From assembly GCF_007748115.1 (NCBI RefSeq), contig NZ_CP036289.1, positions 1,054,001-1,118,000 of the forward strand: a stretch of DNA of 64,000 bases, given 5' to 3'. The translations under genes and the position numbers were made by a program. How positions within the stretch are numbered: the first letter of the stretch is position 1; the number at the start of each line of letters is the position of its first letter. The notes beneath the pieces are model-generated. The model saw only the letters and a program-made list of their open reading frames with translations. It was not told the origin of the DNA and ran no database searches. This document shows, one piece after another, positions 1 to 9,006 of the stretch. Source of the stretch: Bremerella volcania (GTDB taxonomy: Bacteria > Planctomycetota > Planctomycetia > Pirellulales > Pirellulaceae).

Positions 1-109
1 TCGTTTGAAAGGTTTGCGACATGGTGTTCTCCTGGTCCCATTGTTGGCACTTATGGCCGGTAATCAATATGAGGCAACCAGAGGGCGACCAGAGAACAAG
101 AGGAAAGCA

Positions 110-144
110 GGGTGCTCCAGAGAGATTTCTCTCTGGGGCACCCC
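110..144. repeat. CCAGAGAG hairpin repeat, copy 1
   Basis: Perfect-stem hairpin with the core CCAGAGAG-AttT-CTCTCTGG and outer arms GGGTG/CACCC. The same design recurs at 12938-12971, 48385-48415 and 48508-48533, so this is a dispersed intergenic palindrome family. It lies just downstream of the bS18 terminator. It has no T-run, so it is not itself a classical terminator. Confidence 0.8.
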
Positions 145-159
145 CACTGGGGCGCATGA

Positions 160-194
160 AAAAAGCCTGCTCTCTTTGTCGAAAGCAGGCTTTT
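160..194 (-). terminator. Rho-independent terminator of the bS18 gene
   Basis: Read on the minus strand this is AAAGCCTGCT, a loop of about 14 bases, AGCAGGCTTTTTT. It is a 9-10 bp stem directly followed by a T-run, and lies about 30 bases after the bS18 stop codon. Confidence 0.85.
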
Positions 195-226
195 GGGTAT
201 CCGGGGGCGGATGTTCCAATCAGGAA

Positions 227-496
227 CTAGTCCTTGACGTAAGCCAACAGGGCCATGAAGCGGGCACGTTTGATGGCCTGCGTAACGGCGTGTTGGCTGA
301 CCGCGGTGCAACCGCTCTTGCGACGACCGACAATACGACCGTGACGATTGGTCAGCTTCTTGAGCAGTTCCACGTCCTTGTAGTCCACGAACATCGGACG
401 CGGACGCTTGCCATCGACGAAGATCGGATCCTTTTTGGATACACGAGCTTTGGTCTTGGCACGCTTACGGGCTTTGGTCTTATTGGCTGGTCTCAT
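227..496 (-). CDS. rpsR: 30S ribosomal protein bS18
   Basis: Small-subunit ribosomal protein bS18, an RNA-binding protein that partners bS6 on the platform of the 30S particle. The family signature is clear in the middle of the protein (DYKDVELLKKLTNRHGRI) and in the C-terminal basic helix with AIKRARFMALL. I chose the ATG at 496 (89 residues) over a TTG at 538, because bS18 proteins are usually 75-90 residues and AAAGAGAA lies just upstream. The N-terminus carries a Lys/Arg-rich extension of about 20 residues. The gene has its own terminator. No bS6, ssb or bL9 gene is visible beside it, although they often cluster with it in other bacteria. Confidence 0.95.
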   Translation of the reverse strand: MRPANKTKARKRAKTKARVSKKDPIFVDGKRPRPMFVDYKDVELLKKLTNRHGRIVGRRKSGCTAVSQHAVTQAIKRARFMALLAYVKD

Positions 497-776
497 AATT
501 CTCTTTCGGGCGTTTCTGGCCACATGCTGACGTGGCAACGTTCGATATGACTTAGGTTTAGGGGCTGGTAGCTCCCTAACCTCGGATTTCCTTCGAGTGG
601 AAACTCAAGATTTTATAACTCACCGGGCGAAGTCGCAACCCCCAATGACAGAATCACGTTGTTTCGGGTGATACGACGACGCCAATAGCAGTCGCAGTCT
701 CTTTCTGCGGTTCTGCTTCCATCCCCATGGCGACGTCGCCGTGACACCCAAAACATTGTGGTAGTAACAACTTGCG

Positions 777-3700
777 TTACTCCGCAGCCTCCGCGGTGAC
801 TGCCATGACGACCGGGGCCGTATTGTCGTTGCCTTTGACCAGGTCGATCGTCTTGACCGGCTTCGCTTCGCTGGGACGAACGGCCAGGTAACGGATCTGG
901 CGACCAGCCAGGTCGAAGGCGAACTTCGACTCCGGCACGTCGACGCGGCGGATGTAGTCCGCGATGTGAACGCCGTTTTTCAGTTCATGATCCTCGGTCG
1001 TGCCGTCCTCGTAGTGGAAGCGGACGATCATCGAGGTCGTCTGCTTGTCGCTGTAGGGGAACGCCCAACCGGCGACGCCACCCAGGATGTGCACCACCTT
1101 GAGCGGCATGTTGCACGGCAGCGAGACCGATTTGGGCATCTTCGGCGGCAAGTAGCCACTCGGGCCGTACAGCATCACGACATTCGGCTTGGAGGTTCCC
1201 TGCGGATCGACCAGTTGGAACGGCACCCCTTCGACCGTCTTGGGAGACCAATCGTCGAAGACCAACGTTTCGACCGGGGCGTCCTTCGAGATGAACATCC
1301 CTTCGGTGCTGACCGCCGTGGCGACCTTTTCCAGCGGCAGAGGAACGAACTTGCCACGTTGGGTGAGGAAGGCCAGCAGGTCTTCAAATTCCTTCGGCTT
1401 GATCTGCTTCTCGAAACCGACCGGCATCAGTGACTGAGGCGTTCCCAGCAGTTCGTCGATGTCTTCCCGCAGGATCGATTGCTGTTTGCCTTCGGCGTCG
1501 ACCAGTTCAATGGCCGTCCGGCTTTCCGAGGCGAGCAGGCCGCTCAGCACGCGTCCGTCCATGGTGGCCACCATGTAGGTGCGGTAGTTCGACTCGACGC
1601 TGCGGTTGGGGTCGAGGATTTCGGTCAGCAGTTGCGACTTCGGATGCACGGCCATCCCGGTCAGGTCGGGACCGATCTTCGAGCCTTCGCCGCTGTGCAC
1701 GTGGCACTTCGAGCATTCCCGCTTGAAGACCAGCTTGCCGGCGGCGGCATCCCCCTTGGCTTCGGTCGTCGCCCACAGTTCCTTGATCACCTTCTGACGA
1801 TCCGCGTTGGGCAGAGCCCCACCGCGAGCGAACATCTCTTCGGCCTTCTTACGCAGGTTCTTATCAGGATGCTGCGAAAGGGCCTGACGCTGGTCAAGCG
1901 CCAGTTCGTTCAGTTGGATCACCCCTTTGTCCATCGAAGCAAGCAGATCGGCGGTCCAGGCCGGGCGACCCAGCAATAGGCTGATGGCCTCCTTGCGGGC
2001 CGTGGGCGTCAAGCTAGGCAGCGTTTCCAGAACGTATTTGCCCAGGTCGTCGTTTTCGCTCGCTTTCAGACTGTTAAGCAGGGCGGTGGTGACGTCGGCC
2101 GAAGTTTGCGGGCCGATGGTGGCCAGCAGTTCGGCTTCCACCGGTGGATCCATCTTCACGTTCAGTTGAACGATCTCGCGAGCGATTCGCTGCACGTCCC
2201 TGGCACTGAGGTCGCCCGATTCGATTTGTTCCAAAGCGTTCTCAACCAGCTGTTCGAGCTGAGCGGTCAGCTTCGTGCTGCCCCAGTTCACGGCCATGCT
2301 GATCAGCTGGCCACGCGAGGAAGCCGGCAGCTTCTCGATCAAGCTGGCCAGCGACTCGTCGACCGCGGTGGTGATCTGCGGCTTCTTGTCCTCTGGCCAA
2401 CCTTTCGCCAAGCCAGTAACAATTGCCTGGGCCACTTCTGGCTGGGCGTTTTCAATCGCCGGCAGCAGATCGGCAATCGAATCGACCGGACCGCCACGCG
2501 AGTAGTGCTCGGTCACGATCGCCACCAGGTTCAGGACCTTGTCGTCGACTTGGTCGCTGTTGGCGACCGCTTTCAGGAAGCTGCCCCCTTGGTTCGCGGC
2601 GGCCGAGGTCGCGGCATCCGGGATCCAGCGATCGTTGGCGTTTTCCGGCTGCGTGATCATCGCCAGGATATCGATCGCCGCGGCATCGCTGGCCGGCAGA
2701 TCGGCCAGGGCCAACAGCGTCATCAGGCGAACCTGGGGATCGGCATCGTTGAGCACGCCACTGTTGAGAATCGCGGCGGTGCTTTCGTCAATCCGTGGCA
2801 AGACTTGAACCGCATTGCGGCGAACGCCAGGAGCCGGATGCTTTAGCGCCGTATAAGCGGCTTGCGTTGCGGTGCCATTGGCATCCTTCAAAACGCCCAG
2901 GCCATGCAACGTCCACAACGCGTGGATTGCTCCGACGTTCAGGCCGATGCTATCCACCGAATCGTCTTGCAGCAGGTTGATCAAAGCCGGAACGACGTCG
3001 GTCTGACCCCGTTCGACCAGGATTTGCTGAGCATGACGACGCCACAACAGGTTGTCGCTCTTCAAGGTAGCGACGATCTTTTCAGGAGCGGCCTGTTCGA
3101 GGTTCAAGTGCCAGTCTTTATCGGCCTTGGCACCTTCGCCGGTGTAGACGATGCGGTAGATCCGACCATGACGCTTGTCACGCAGGTCGGTTTCGTAGGC
3201 GGCGCCCTTACCGGTCTTGAAGCCGTGCGGCGTGGGGTTGTGCTGGATGATGTAGTTGTACCAGTCGAGAACCCACACGTTGCCGTCGGGGCCGACTTCG
3301 GCCTGGATGGGGGCCGACCATTCGTCGTCGGAAGCCACCAGGTTGAACGGGCTGGTCGAGTGGAAGTTGCTTCCATCACGCGAGATCACGAACGCACCGG
3401 TAAGGTGACCGGTCGGACCGTTGACGAAGGCCACGCGGTTCCAGAAGCTTTCCGGGTAGTTACGAGCCGTATAGAGCGAGTGCCCGGCACCGGCCGTGTA
3501 GCCACCGTGATGATCGACCTGGCGAACCTTGTCGGTGATCGGATCGAACTTGTGCGAGTCGGCCATCGAGTCCAACACCAGGCGCGCCGTCCAGCCGCGA
3601 ACCTGTTCGTAGTAGCGGTTGGGGATCGGCATGTAAACGCTCGGGCAGTGGTTGGCGGTCGAGCCGAAGATGATCCCTTCTTCGCTGATGCCCAGGCCCC

Positions 3701-5216
3701 AGGTGTTGTTGTTGGTCGAGCGGATGAATTCCAGCTTGCTGCCGTCGGGCTTGAAGCGGAAGAACCCATTGCGGAAGCCAGGCTGTTCTTCGCCGTTCAC
3801 CACGACGTGCGAATCGTTGTAGCCTTGCATGCCCCAGATCCAGTTGTCGTGACCGTACTGGAAGTTGCTCACGCCACCATGGGTGTCACGCATGTTCCAG
3901 CCGGTGAACATCACCTTCTTTTCGTCGGCCACGTCGTCGCCGTTGGTGTCTTTCAGCCACAGGGTTTCGGTACCGTTCTGCACGATCACGCCGCCGTCGT
4001 GGAAGGCGATCGAGGTCGGAATGCTCAGGCCATCGGCGAAGGTGGTGACTTTGTCGGCTTTCAGGTCGCCGTCGGTGTCTTCGCAGATCACCACGCGGTC
4101 GCGGCCCGGTCCCTTGGTGTGCAGTTCGTTCGGGTAGTCGAGCGTCATGCACATCCACAATCGCCCCTTGGCATCCCAGGTCATGGCGATCGGCTTGCCA
4201 CCGTCAAAGATTTCTTCCGAGGCGAACAGCTTCGCTTCGAAGCCTTCAGGCAATACCCAATGCTTTTGCGACTCTTCCGGTGCCAGGGGCTTCTGCATCA
4301 AATTCAGGTTCTCGGCCTGTGTGCCCCAGTTCTTGCTGGCGGTGTAGTTAGGAATCTTGGCACCGACGTCGATGTAGTCGAACGGCTTGACGTCTTTATT
4401 GGGCTCTTGAGCTTTAGGGACATTCATTGGTTGATCGAATGCCGTGATCAGACCTTCCTGCTGCGGTGGGAAGTTGGGGACCACGCTTGGATCTTGGCCG
4501 ACGGCCCAGCGCACGCCTCGTTCGACCAGGTTGGCAAAGCCAGGGTTGGTCCACGTGCGGGCATCGTGTCCCCAGGCCGTATAGAAGACGCGTCCCTGGC
4601 CTTGTTCGCGAACCCAGGTCCAAGGTTCCTTTTCACTGTCGTTCACACGATAGGTCAGCACGGTACGGTTCTTTTCGTTGTGCTTGGCGTGTACATAGGT
4701 CTCGTCCCAGCTTTCAAAGCCTTGGAAACCTTGCATGATCGGGTGCGACGTTTCGGTGATTTGGGTGCGGAAGATCCCTGTGCCGTGGCTCTTGAACTGG
4801 GCACCGACCAACGCGATGTACTTGGGGGAGTTCAAAAAACAGTACGAAGCGCAGTGCAAAGGAATGAGCCCGTGCCCCGATTCGACGTAGTCGATGATCG
4901 CTTTCTCGCTGGCCGGATCGATCTGTTCGATGTTGGCGTAGATCATCAGTCCGTCGAACTTGGCGAGCGTTTCCGGATTGATGTCAGCCAGCGAATCGGT
5001 GTACTTCAGATCGATGCCGCGGTCTTCCAAGGCCGGTTGCAACTCGACGAAACGCTTGGCGGGCTGGTGGTGGCCGTTGTCACCCAGAAACAGCACCGAG
5101 ATGCGCTGCTTGGGGCTTGCCGGTTCGGCCGCGGCAAGGTGGCTTGCGCCCGAAAGCAGCACGAGCAGGCTTGCGGCGATGGATGCGAAACGATAGCTGC
5201 GATGGTCGCGTAGCAT
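777..5216 (-). CDS. ThuA / PVC-type propeller / HEAT / cytochrome c fusion protein
   Basis: Very large secreted protein (1479 residues) of the PVC-type haem-binding family. A signal peptide occupies about residues 1-32 and ends AHLAAAEP-like. A ThuA-like glutamine-amidotransferase-fold domain follows (about 38-265, starting ISVLFLGDNGHH). Next comes a six-bladed propeller of the membrane-bound dehydrogenase type (about 320-690), then HEAT-like helical repeats (about 715-1120). A cytochrome c domain has the haem motif CSKCH near residue 1168. A beta-rich tail of about 180 residues ends the protein. The start ATG at 5216 was preferred over an upstream start because it directly precedes the signal peptide. 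Such proteins are abundant in planctomycetes. They are thought to be periplasmic oxidoreductases acting on carbohydrates, but the substrate is unknown. The gene stands alone. Confidence 0.9.
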   Translation of the reverse strand: MLRDHRSYRFASIAASLLVLLSGASHLAAAEPASPKQRISVLFLGDNGHHQPAKRFVELQPALEDRGIDLKYTDSLADINPETLAKFDGLMIYANIEQIDPASEKAIIDYVESGHGLIPLHCASYCFLNSPKYIALVGAQFKSHGTGIFRTQITETSHPIMQGFQGFESWDETYVHAKHNEKNRTVLTYRVNDSEKEPWTWVREQGQGRVFYTAWGHDARTWTNPGFANLVERGVRWAVGQDPSVVPNFPPQQEGLITAFDQPMNVPKAQEPNKDVKPFDYIDVGAKIPNYTASKNWGTQAENLNLMQKPLAPEESQKHWVLPEGFEAKLFASEEIFDGGKPIAMTWDAKGRLWMCMTLDYPNELHTKGPGRDRVVICEDTDGDLKADKVTTFADGLSIPTSIAFHDGGVIVQNGTETLWLKDTNGDDVADEKKVMFTGWNMRDTHGGVSNFQYGHDNWIWGMQGYNDSHVVVNGEEQPGFRNGFFRFKPDGSKLEFIRSTNNNTWGLGISEEGIIFGSTANHCPSVYMPIPNRYYEQVRGWTARLVLDSMADSHKFDPITDKVRQVDHHGGYTAGAGHSLYTARNYPESFWNRVAFVNGPTGHLTGAFVISRDGSNFHSTSPFNLVASDDEWSAPIQAEVGPDGNVWVLDWYNYIIQHNPTPHGFKTGKGAAYETDLRDKRHGRIYRIVYTGEGAKADKDWHLNLEQAAPEKIVATLKSDNLLWRRHAQQILVERGQTDVVPALINLLQDDSVDSIGLNVGAIHALWTLHGLGVLKDANGTATQAAYTALKHPAPGVRRNAVQVLPRIDESTAAILNSGVLNDADPQVRLMTLLALADLPASDAAAIDILAMITQPENANDRWIPDAATSAAANQGGSFLKAVANSDQVDDKVLNLVAIVTEHYSRGGPVDSIADLLPAIENAQPEVAQAIVTGLAKGWPEDKKPQITTAVDESLASLIEKLPASSRGQLISMAVNWGSTKLTAQLEQLVENALEQIESGDLSARDVQRIAREIVQLNVKMDPPVEAELLATIGPQTSADVTTALLNSLKASENDDLGKYVLETLPSLTPTARKEAISLLLGRPAWTADLLASMDKGVIQLNELALDQRQALSQHPDKNLRKKAEEMFARGGALPNADRQKVIKELWATTEAKGDAAAGKLVFKRECSKCHVHSGEGSKIGPDLTGMAVHPKSQLLTEILDPNRSVESNYRTYMVATMDGRVLSGLLASESRTAIELVDAEGKQQSILREDIDELLGTPQSLMPVGFEKQIKPKEFEDLLAFLTQRGKFVPLPLEKVATAVSTEGMFISKDAPVETLVFDDWSPKTVEGVPFQLVDPQGTSKPNVVMLYGPSGYLPPKMPKSVSLPCNMPLKVVHILGGVAGWAFPYSDKQTTSMIVRFHYEDGTTEDHELKNGVHIADYIRRVDVPESKFAFDLAGRQIRYLAVRPSEAKPVKTIDLVKGNDNTAPVVMAVTAEAAE

Positions 5217-5524
5217 GGCACTTGGGTGGGCTGAAGGAATTCGGTTTGAGGACAAGTTTTCGTCGCGTTCGTTGCCCAGGAAAAAGGGGAAGAGCCCAGG
5301 CAAAAATTAAGTTTTTCGACTTATTCCAATATAGTGGCGTTTCTCCAAACGTCTTCCTAAATAAGTCCCGCAGATTGTAGGTATTTTGCAAGGAAATCGC
5401 GTAATGGAGCGAATGGCTCCCTATTCAAGCTCTGCGCGATCGTTCATACTTGCCGATTCGGTTCGAGATTTAATCTGTCGCGTGGGGACACCTACGCTTT
5501 CCTACAACCTGAACAACGAGAATC
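5217..5524. other. Intergenic region between divergent genes
   Basis: 308 bases between the minus-strand PVC-haem gene and plus-strand nagB. It must hold both promoters. I see no convincing -35/-10 pair, repeat or RNA gene here. Confidence 0.5.
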
Positions 5525-7414
5525 ATGACTGAACGAACCGCTGATCGACCTGAGATGTCGATCCAGTCAACCGCATTGCCGTGCGCTGTTTTTTCCACCA
5601 GCGAAGCCCTCTCTCGCCACGTCGCTGAAATCGTCGCCGCGATCATTCGCGAAAGACAAGCTCAAAAAGCGACCGCTGTGCTCGGACTTCCAACCGGTTC
5701 CACGCCCATGGGCGTCTATCGAGAACTGGTTCGCATGCACCAGGAAGAAGGGTTGGATCTGTCCAACGTCATTACCTTCAATCTGGACGAATACTACGGT
5801 TTGAAGCCGGACCAACTGCAAAGTTACCACCGTACGATGCACGAGGTTTTCTTTCAGCACGTGAATATTCCGTCGGAGAATATTCACATCCCCGACGGAA
5901 CTATTCCACTGGACGAAGTTGACGCGTATTGCGATGACTACGAAAGTAAGATTCGCGCCGCTGGGGGGATCGACCTGATGCTTCTGGGCATCGGCACGAA
6001 CGGGCACATCGGCTTCAACGAGCCGTTCAGCATCCGCAACAGCCGAACCCGGCTCTGCACGCTCGACCCGATCACGCGTCGCAGTGCCGCGTCGGACTTC
6101 TTCCACGAAGAGAATGTTCCGCACCAGGCGATCACGATGGGCATCGGGACGATCCTCGAAGCTCGCAAGATCTTGCTGCTGGCCTTGGGGCAAGGCAAAT
6201 CGTCGATCATTCGCGACACCCTGCAAGGTCCCATCACCAATCGCGTGCCGGCGACCATCCTGCAGGAGCATCGCGACACGTCGGTCTACATCGATTCGGC
6301 AGCGGCCAGCAAGTTGACCGCCGTGTCCGAACCCTGGACCGAAGGGGAAGTCGAGTGGGACCAGACGATGATCAAGCGGGCCGTGCTGTGGCTTTGCGAA
6401 AAGACCGGCAAGGCCCTGCTGAAACTCGACGACGATGACTTCCGTAAGCACAACCTGCACCAACTGCTGCGTCATCATGGCCCCGCGCCGAGCCTGGCTC
6501 ACCGCGTGTTCCGCTGGATGATGGATACCATCGAGTATCATCCGGCTGGCAAGGAAAAGAAGAAGGCCATCTGCTTCAGTCCTCACCCGGACGACGACGT
6601 GATCAGCATGGGGGGCACGCTCATTCGCCTGGTCGACGACGGTCACGAGGCCCACGTCGCCTACATGACCAGCGGTAATATCGCGGTATTTGACCACGAC
6701 GCCCAGCGTTTCGCCGACTTCGTCACGCAGTACAACCGCCTGTTCGGCATCGAAGAAAAGAAGTCGGCCGAAGTCGAAAAGCTCGTCGTTGAATCGCTTA
6801 AGGCCAAGCCGCCTGGCGAGCCCGACGTCGACGCGGTACTCACCATCAAAGGCCTCATCCGCCGCAGCGAAGCGATCGCCGGGGCCCTGAAAGCTGGCTG
6901 TCAGGAAGAGCATCTGCACTTTCTCGACCTGCCGTTCTATCGCACCGGTAAGGTTGCCAAGAACCCGCTGGGCGACGAAGACGTGAAGATCGTGAAGGAA
7001 CTGATCCTCAAAGTGAAGCCTGATCAGGTTTACATCGCCGGCGATCTTTCCGACCCGCACGGTACGCACCGCGTGTGTGCGATGGCGATCTTCAACGCTC
7101 TTTTGGAAATCGAAGCGGAAACGGGCAGCCGTCCGGAAGCACTGCTGTATCGTGGTGCCTGGCAGGAATATCCGCTGCACGAGATCGAGATTTGCGTGCC
7201 GCTGTCACCGAACGATATGTTCAAGAAGCGTCAGGCGATCTTCATGCACGAGAGTCAGAAAGATAGTGCGCTGTTCCCTGGGACCGACCCGCGTGAGTTC
7301 TGGGAACGAGCCGAAGACCGCAACACCGGCACCGCCGACTCGTACAACAAGATCGGCTTGCCTGAGTACTTCGCGATGGAAGCGTTCGTTCGCTGGAATG
7401 GACAACCGCTTTAA
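5525..7414 (+). CDS. nagB: Glucosamine-6-phosphate deaminase fused to a PIG-L deacetylase domain
   Basis: 629 residues, more than twice the length of classical NagB (about 240-270). The N-terminal half (about residues 25-290) is NagB, which converts glucosamine-6-phosphate to fructose-6-phosphate and ammonia. It shows the sugar-phosphate loop GLPTGSTP, the catalytic FNLDEY and GIGTNGHIGFNEP. The C-terminal half (about 347-600) is a PIG-L/LmbE-type zinc deacetylase with PHPDDD and a later DPHGTHR, both carrying the expected metal ligands. The layout resembles NagB-like fusions known in Bacteroidetes. By inference one chain could remove the acetyl group from GlcNAc-6-phosphate and then deaminate the product. 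The start is the first ATG. A strong hairpin terminator follows. No nagA lies nearby. Confidence 0.92.
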   Translation: MTERTADRPEMSIQSTALPCAVFSTSEALSRHVAEIVAAIIRERQAQKATAVLGLPTGSTPMGVYRELVRMHQEEGLDLSNVITFNLDEYYGLKPDQLQSYHRTMHEVFFQHVNIPSENIHIPDGTIPLDEVDAYCDDYESKIRAAGGIDLMLLGIGTNGHIGFNEPFSIRNSRTRLCTLDPITRRSAASDFFHEENVPHQAITMGIGTILEARKILLLALGQGKSSIIRDTLQGPITNRVPATILQEHRDTSVYIDSAAASKLTAVSEPWTEGEVEWDQTMIKRAVLWLCEKTGKALLKLDDDDFRKHNLHQLLRHHGPAPSLAHRVFRWMMDTIEYHPAGKEKKKAICFSPHPDDDVISMGGTLIRLVDDGHEAHVAYMTSGNIAVFDHDAQRFADFVTQYNRLFGIEEKKSAEVEKLVVESLKAKPPGEPDVDAVLTIKGLIRRSEAIAGALKAGCQEEHLHFLDLPFYRTGKVAKNPLGDEDVKIVKELILKVKPDQVYIAGDLSDPHGTHRVCAMAIFNALLEIEAETGSRPEALLYRGAWQEYPLHEIEICVPLSPNDMFKKRQAIFMHESQKDSALFPGTDPREFWERAEDRNTGTADSYNKIGLPEYFAMEAFVRWNGQPL

Positions 7415-7440
7415 TCGTACAGGTGATATATCGATAAAAG

Positions 7441-7473
7441 AAAAGGCTCGGATAGATATCCGGGCCTTTTTGT
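7441..7473. terminator. Terminator between convergent nagB and araC-type gene
   Basis: 12-bp stem AAAAGGCTCGGA / TCCGGGCCTTTT with one G-T pair, a 6-base loop and T-rich flank. The A-run on the left means it can also act for the minus-strand gene ending at 7489. Confidence 0.85.
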
Positions 7474-7488
7474 TTCTATGATCGAACG

Positions 7489-8322
7489 TCAATCGCGAAT
7501 AGGCAACCAGATTTGGTAGCCACCCAGGCCTGTACTCGGATTGAACTCTTGGCCGTAGCGTTCAATCGTAGGAGCTTCGGCGGCTTGATATGCTGATTGC
7601 GGCAACCATTGGTTCCAGATGGCCGAGAACACGTTGCGAATGCCAGCGATATGGCTCTTCTGCGAAAATACAGCGTAGCGCTGTGGTGGAACGGTCAGCC
7701 GTTGAAAATCTGCCGGAATCTGCGGGTCTTCTGTTACTTCGACTCCGGTAAGATAGGCGAAGTTCCCTTCGGGATCGAATTCGTAAACGACACCATAGGC
7801 CGTGGCTCCAACCTGTCCGTTGATGTTTCCTAAGTAGGGGTCCAGGCGTTCCCATTGCCTAGGAATGCTCTCGGGAGACTCGCAGTGATATCGCTGCACA
7901 AGTCCAGCCAAACGGAGCGCCGGAAGATCTTCGATGGTGGGCTCTGAAAGGTCTGTCGTGGCGGATGAATTCATGGTAAAGATTTCCTCAAGCGTTAATT
8001 CTAGGACGTTTCCCTGGGCTCGAACGTGCTCTGGCGTGACGCCGAATTGACTGCGAAAAGCCCGGGTAAACGCCTCGTGAGAACCGTAACCATAGTCGAG
8101 TGCCATTGTCAAAATGTCGTCTGCGCCATCAGCAAGTCTCTGTGCCGCCTCACTCAGGCGACGTGCCCGGACGTAACGCATTAAGGAGATCCCTGCAGAT
8201 GCCGCAAAAGCGCGAGTTAAGTGATAAGAAGAAACGTGGCATGCCGACGCAATGATGTCGAGCGATAAGTCATCACGTAGGTGACTTTCTACGTACCAAC
8301 AAGCTTTTTGAACGGGATTCAT
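7489..8322 (-). CDS. AraC-family regulator with GyrI-like effector domain
   Basis: 277-residue transcription factor. The AraC/XylS DNA-binding domain is N-terminal (about residues 5-105), with two helix-turn-helix units including ASACHVSSYHLTRAF and the second-unit signature YGSHEAFTRAFRSQFGVTP. The C-terminal part (about 125-277) looks like a GyrI-like/BmrR small-molecule binding domain, with the typical pattern LAGLVQRYHC and ending GGYQIWLPI. This order (HTH first, effector second) is that of Rob-like regulators that respond to small lipophilic ligands. The ligand and targets are not evident. The gene is convergent with nagB and monocistronic. Confidence 0.9.
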   Translation of the reverse strand: MNPVQKACWYVESHLRDDLSLDIIASACHVSSYHLTRAFAASAGISLMRYVRARRLSEAAQRLADGADDILTMALDYGYGSHEAFTRAFRSQFGVTPEHVRAQGNVLELTLEEIFTMNSSATTDLSEPTIEDLPALRLAGLVQRYHCESPESIPRQWERLDPYLGNINGQVGATAYGVVYEFDPEGNFAYLTGVEVTEDPQIPADFQRLTVPPQRYAVFSQKSHIAGIRNVFSAIWNQWLPQSAYQAAEAPTIERYGQEFNPSTGLGGYQIWLPIRD

Positions 8323-8558
8323 GCGGTCTCCTCAAGTTGCGTTACCGGCATTCTGCCAAGCAGAAGAGAAGTCTCGCTTGATCGTTCTTGCGGACATTAA
8401 GAAAAGTGTAGCGGACCTTGTTAGATAAGCCTGGCCAGTTCCGCAGCATCACGCATCTCGATTGCGATGGCAAGACGCGATCGGCCTACCAAGGTACGGA
8501 AGTCGCTTACGCCACTTAGAATGTCATGGAGCATTCTTTCGCACGCAGCGAATGTTGG

Positions 8559-8747
8559 TTACACGCCCAGGTCGGGGAATGTCCGCTCGATTTCGGTCTT
8601 CGAGTAGTTGTAGCTGTCTTGGGTCAGCATGCCGATGAAGGTGATCGCGCCGATGACTGCCATCAGGATCATGGCCAGCATGATGGCGTACTCTACGGAC
8701 GTGGGCCCGTCTTCGCTACGCAGAAAGTGGAGAATCTTGGGGAGCAT
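8559..8747 (-). CDS. Flp-family type IVb pilin (Flp/Fap)
   Basis: 62-residue prepilin-like protein. A short basic leader (MLPKILHFLRSEDG) is followed by TSVEYAIMLAMILMAVIGAITFIG. This has the conserved Glu-Tyr pair after the processing Gly and a single hydrophobic helix. Flp pilins are cleaved by a prepilin peptidase and assembled by the Tad machinery. The ATG at 8747 was chosen because AAGGAA lies about 9 bases upstream and the protein length then fits the family. A longer reading frame exists but lacks a leader. No tad genes lie in the window, so the gene is an orphan here. It is divergent from lexA. Confidence 0.88.
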   Translation of the reverse strand: MLPKILHFLRSEDGPTSVEYAIMLAMILMAVIGAITFIGMLTQDSYNYSKTEIERTFPDLGV

Positions 8748-8912
8748 GGCACCGTTCCTTGAGAAAGGACCGACGAAAAAGGAAACGTGAAAGTCCATGC
8801 CTACGAGAGGGGGAGTTCCGCTGGCCGGGGATTCACGGCAATGGGTCAACTGAAACGTACGTCATAATCGCCCTTTAGCAAAAAAATCGCTCCCCCTTGC
8901 GCGTTATAGGAG

Positions 8913-8941
8913 TTGACATCTGTACAGCATGGGGCTAGGCT
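8913..8941 (+). promoter_or_regulatory. Candidate lexA promoter with embedded palindrome
   Basis: TTGACA (8913-8918), a 17-base spacer and TAGGCT (8936-8941) make a good sigma-70-type promoter about 65 bases before the lexA start. The spacer holds the perfect 8-bp palindrome CTGTACAG (8920-8927), where a LexA autoregulatory operator would be expected. The operator role is inferred. Confidence 0.6.
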
Positions 8942-9006
8942 CTAATTCCGACATCACCTTTCCGCGCCGGAAGGGGGAGAACCGCGATGGATCAGGATCT
9001 CAGGAC

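Noticed and set aside
2862-5213. 783-codon plus-strand ORF opposite the ThuA/PVC-haem gene
   Set aside because: Antisense shadow of a real gene with clear domain content. Its Val/Asp/Gly/His composition is typical of reverse-strand reading of a GC-rich gene.
5455-5480. GGTTCGAGATT as a possible tRNA T-loop
   Set aside because: There is no matching acceptor stem, anticodon arm or D-loop within 70 bases.
5567-7180. 537-codon minus-strand ORF opposite nagB
   Set aside because: Antisense shadow of the NagB-PIG-L gene. It has no domain and no ribosome site.
8929-9006. Extended 26-residue N-terminus of LexA
   Set aside because: The longer start overlaps the -10 region of the candidate promoter and adds residues with no LexA-like pattern. 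ATG 9007 fits the family.
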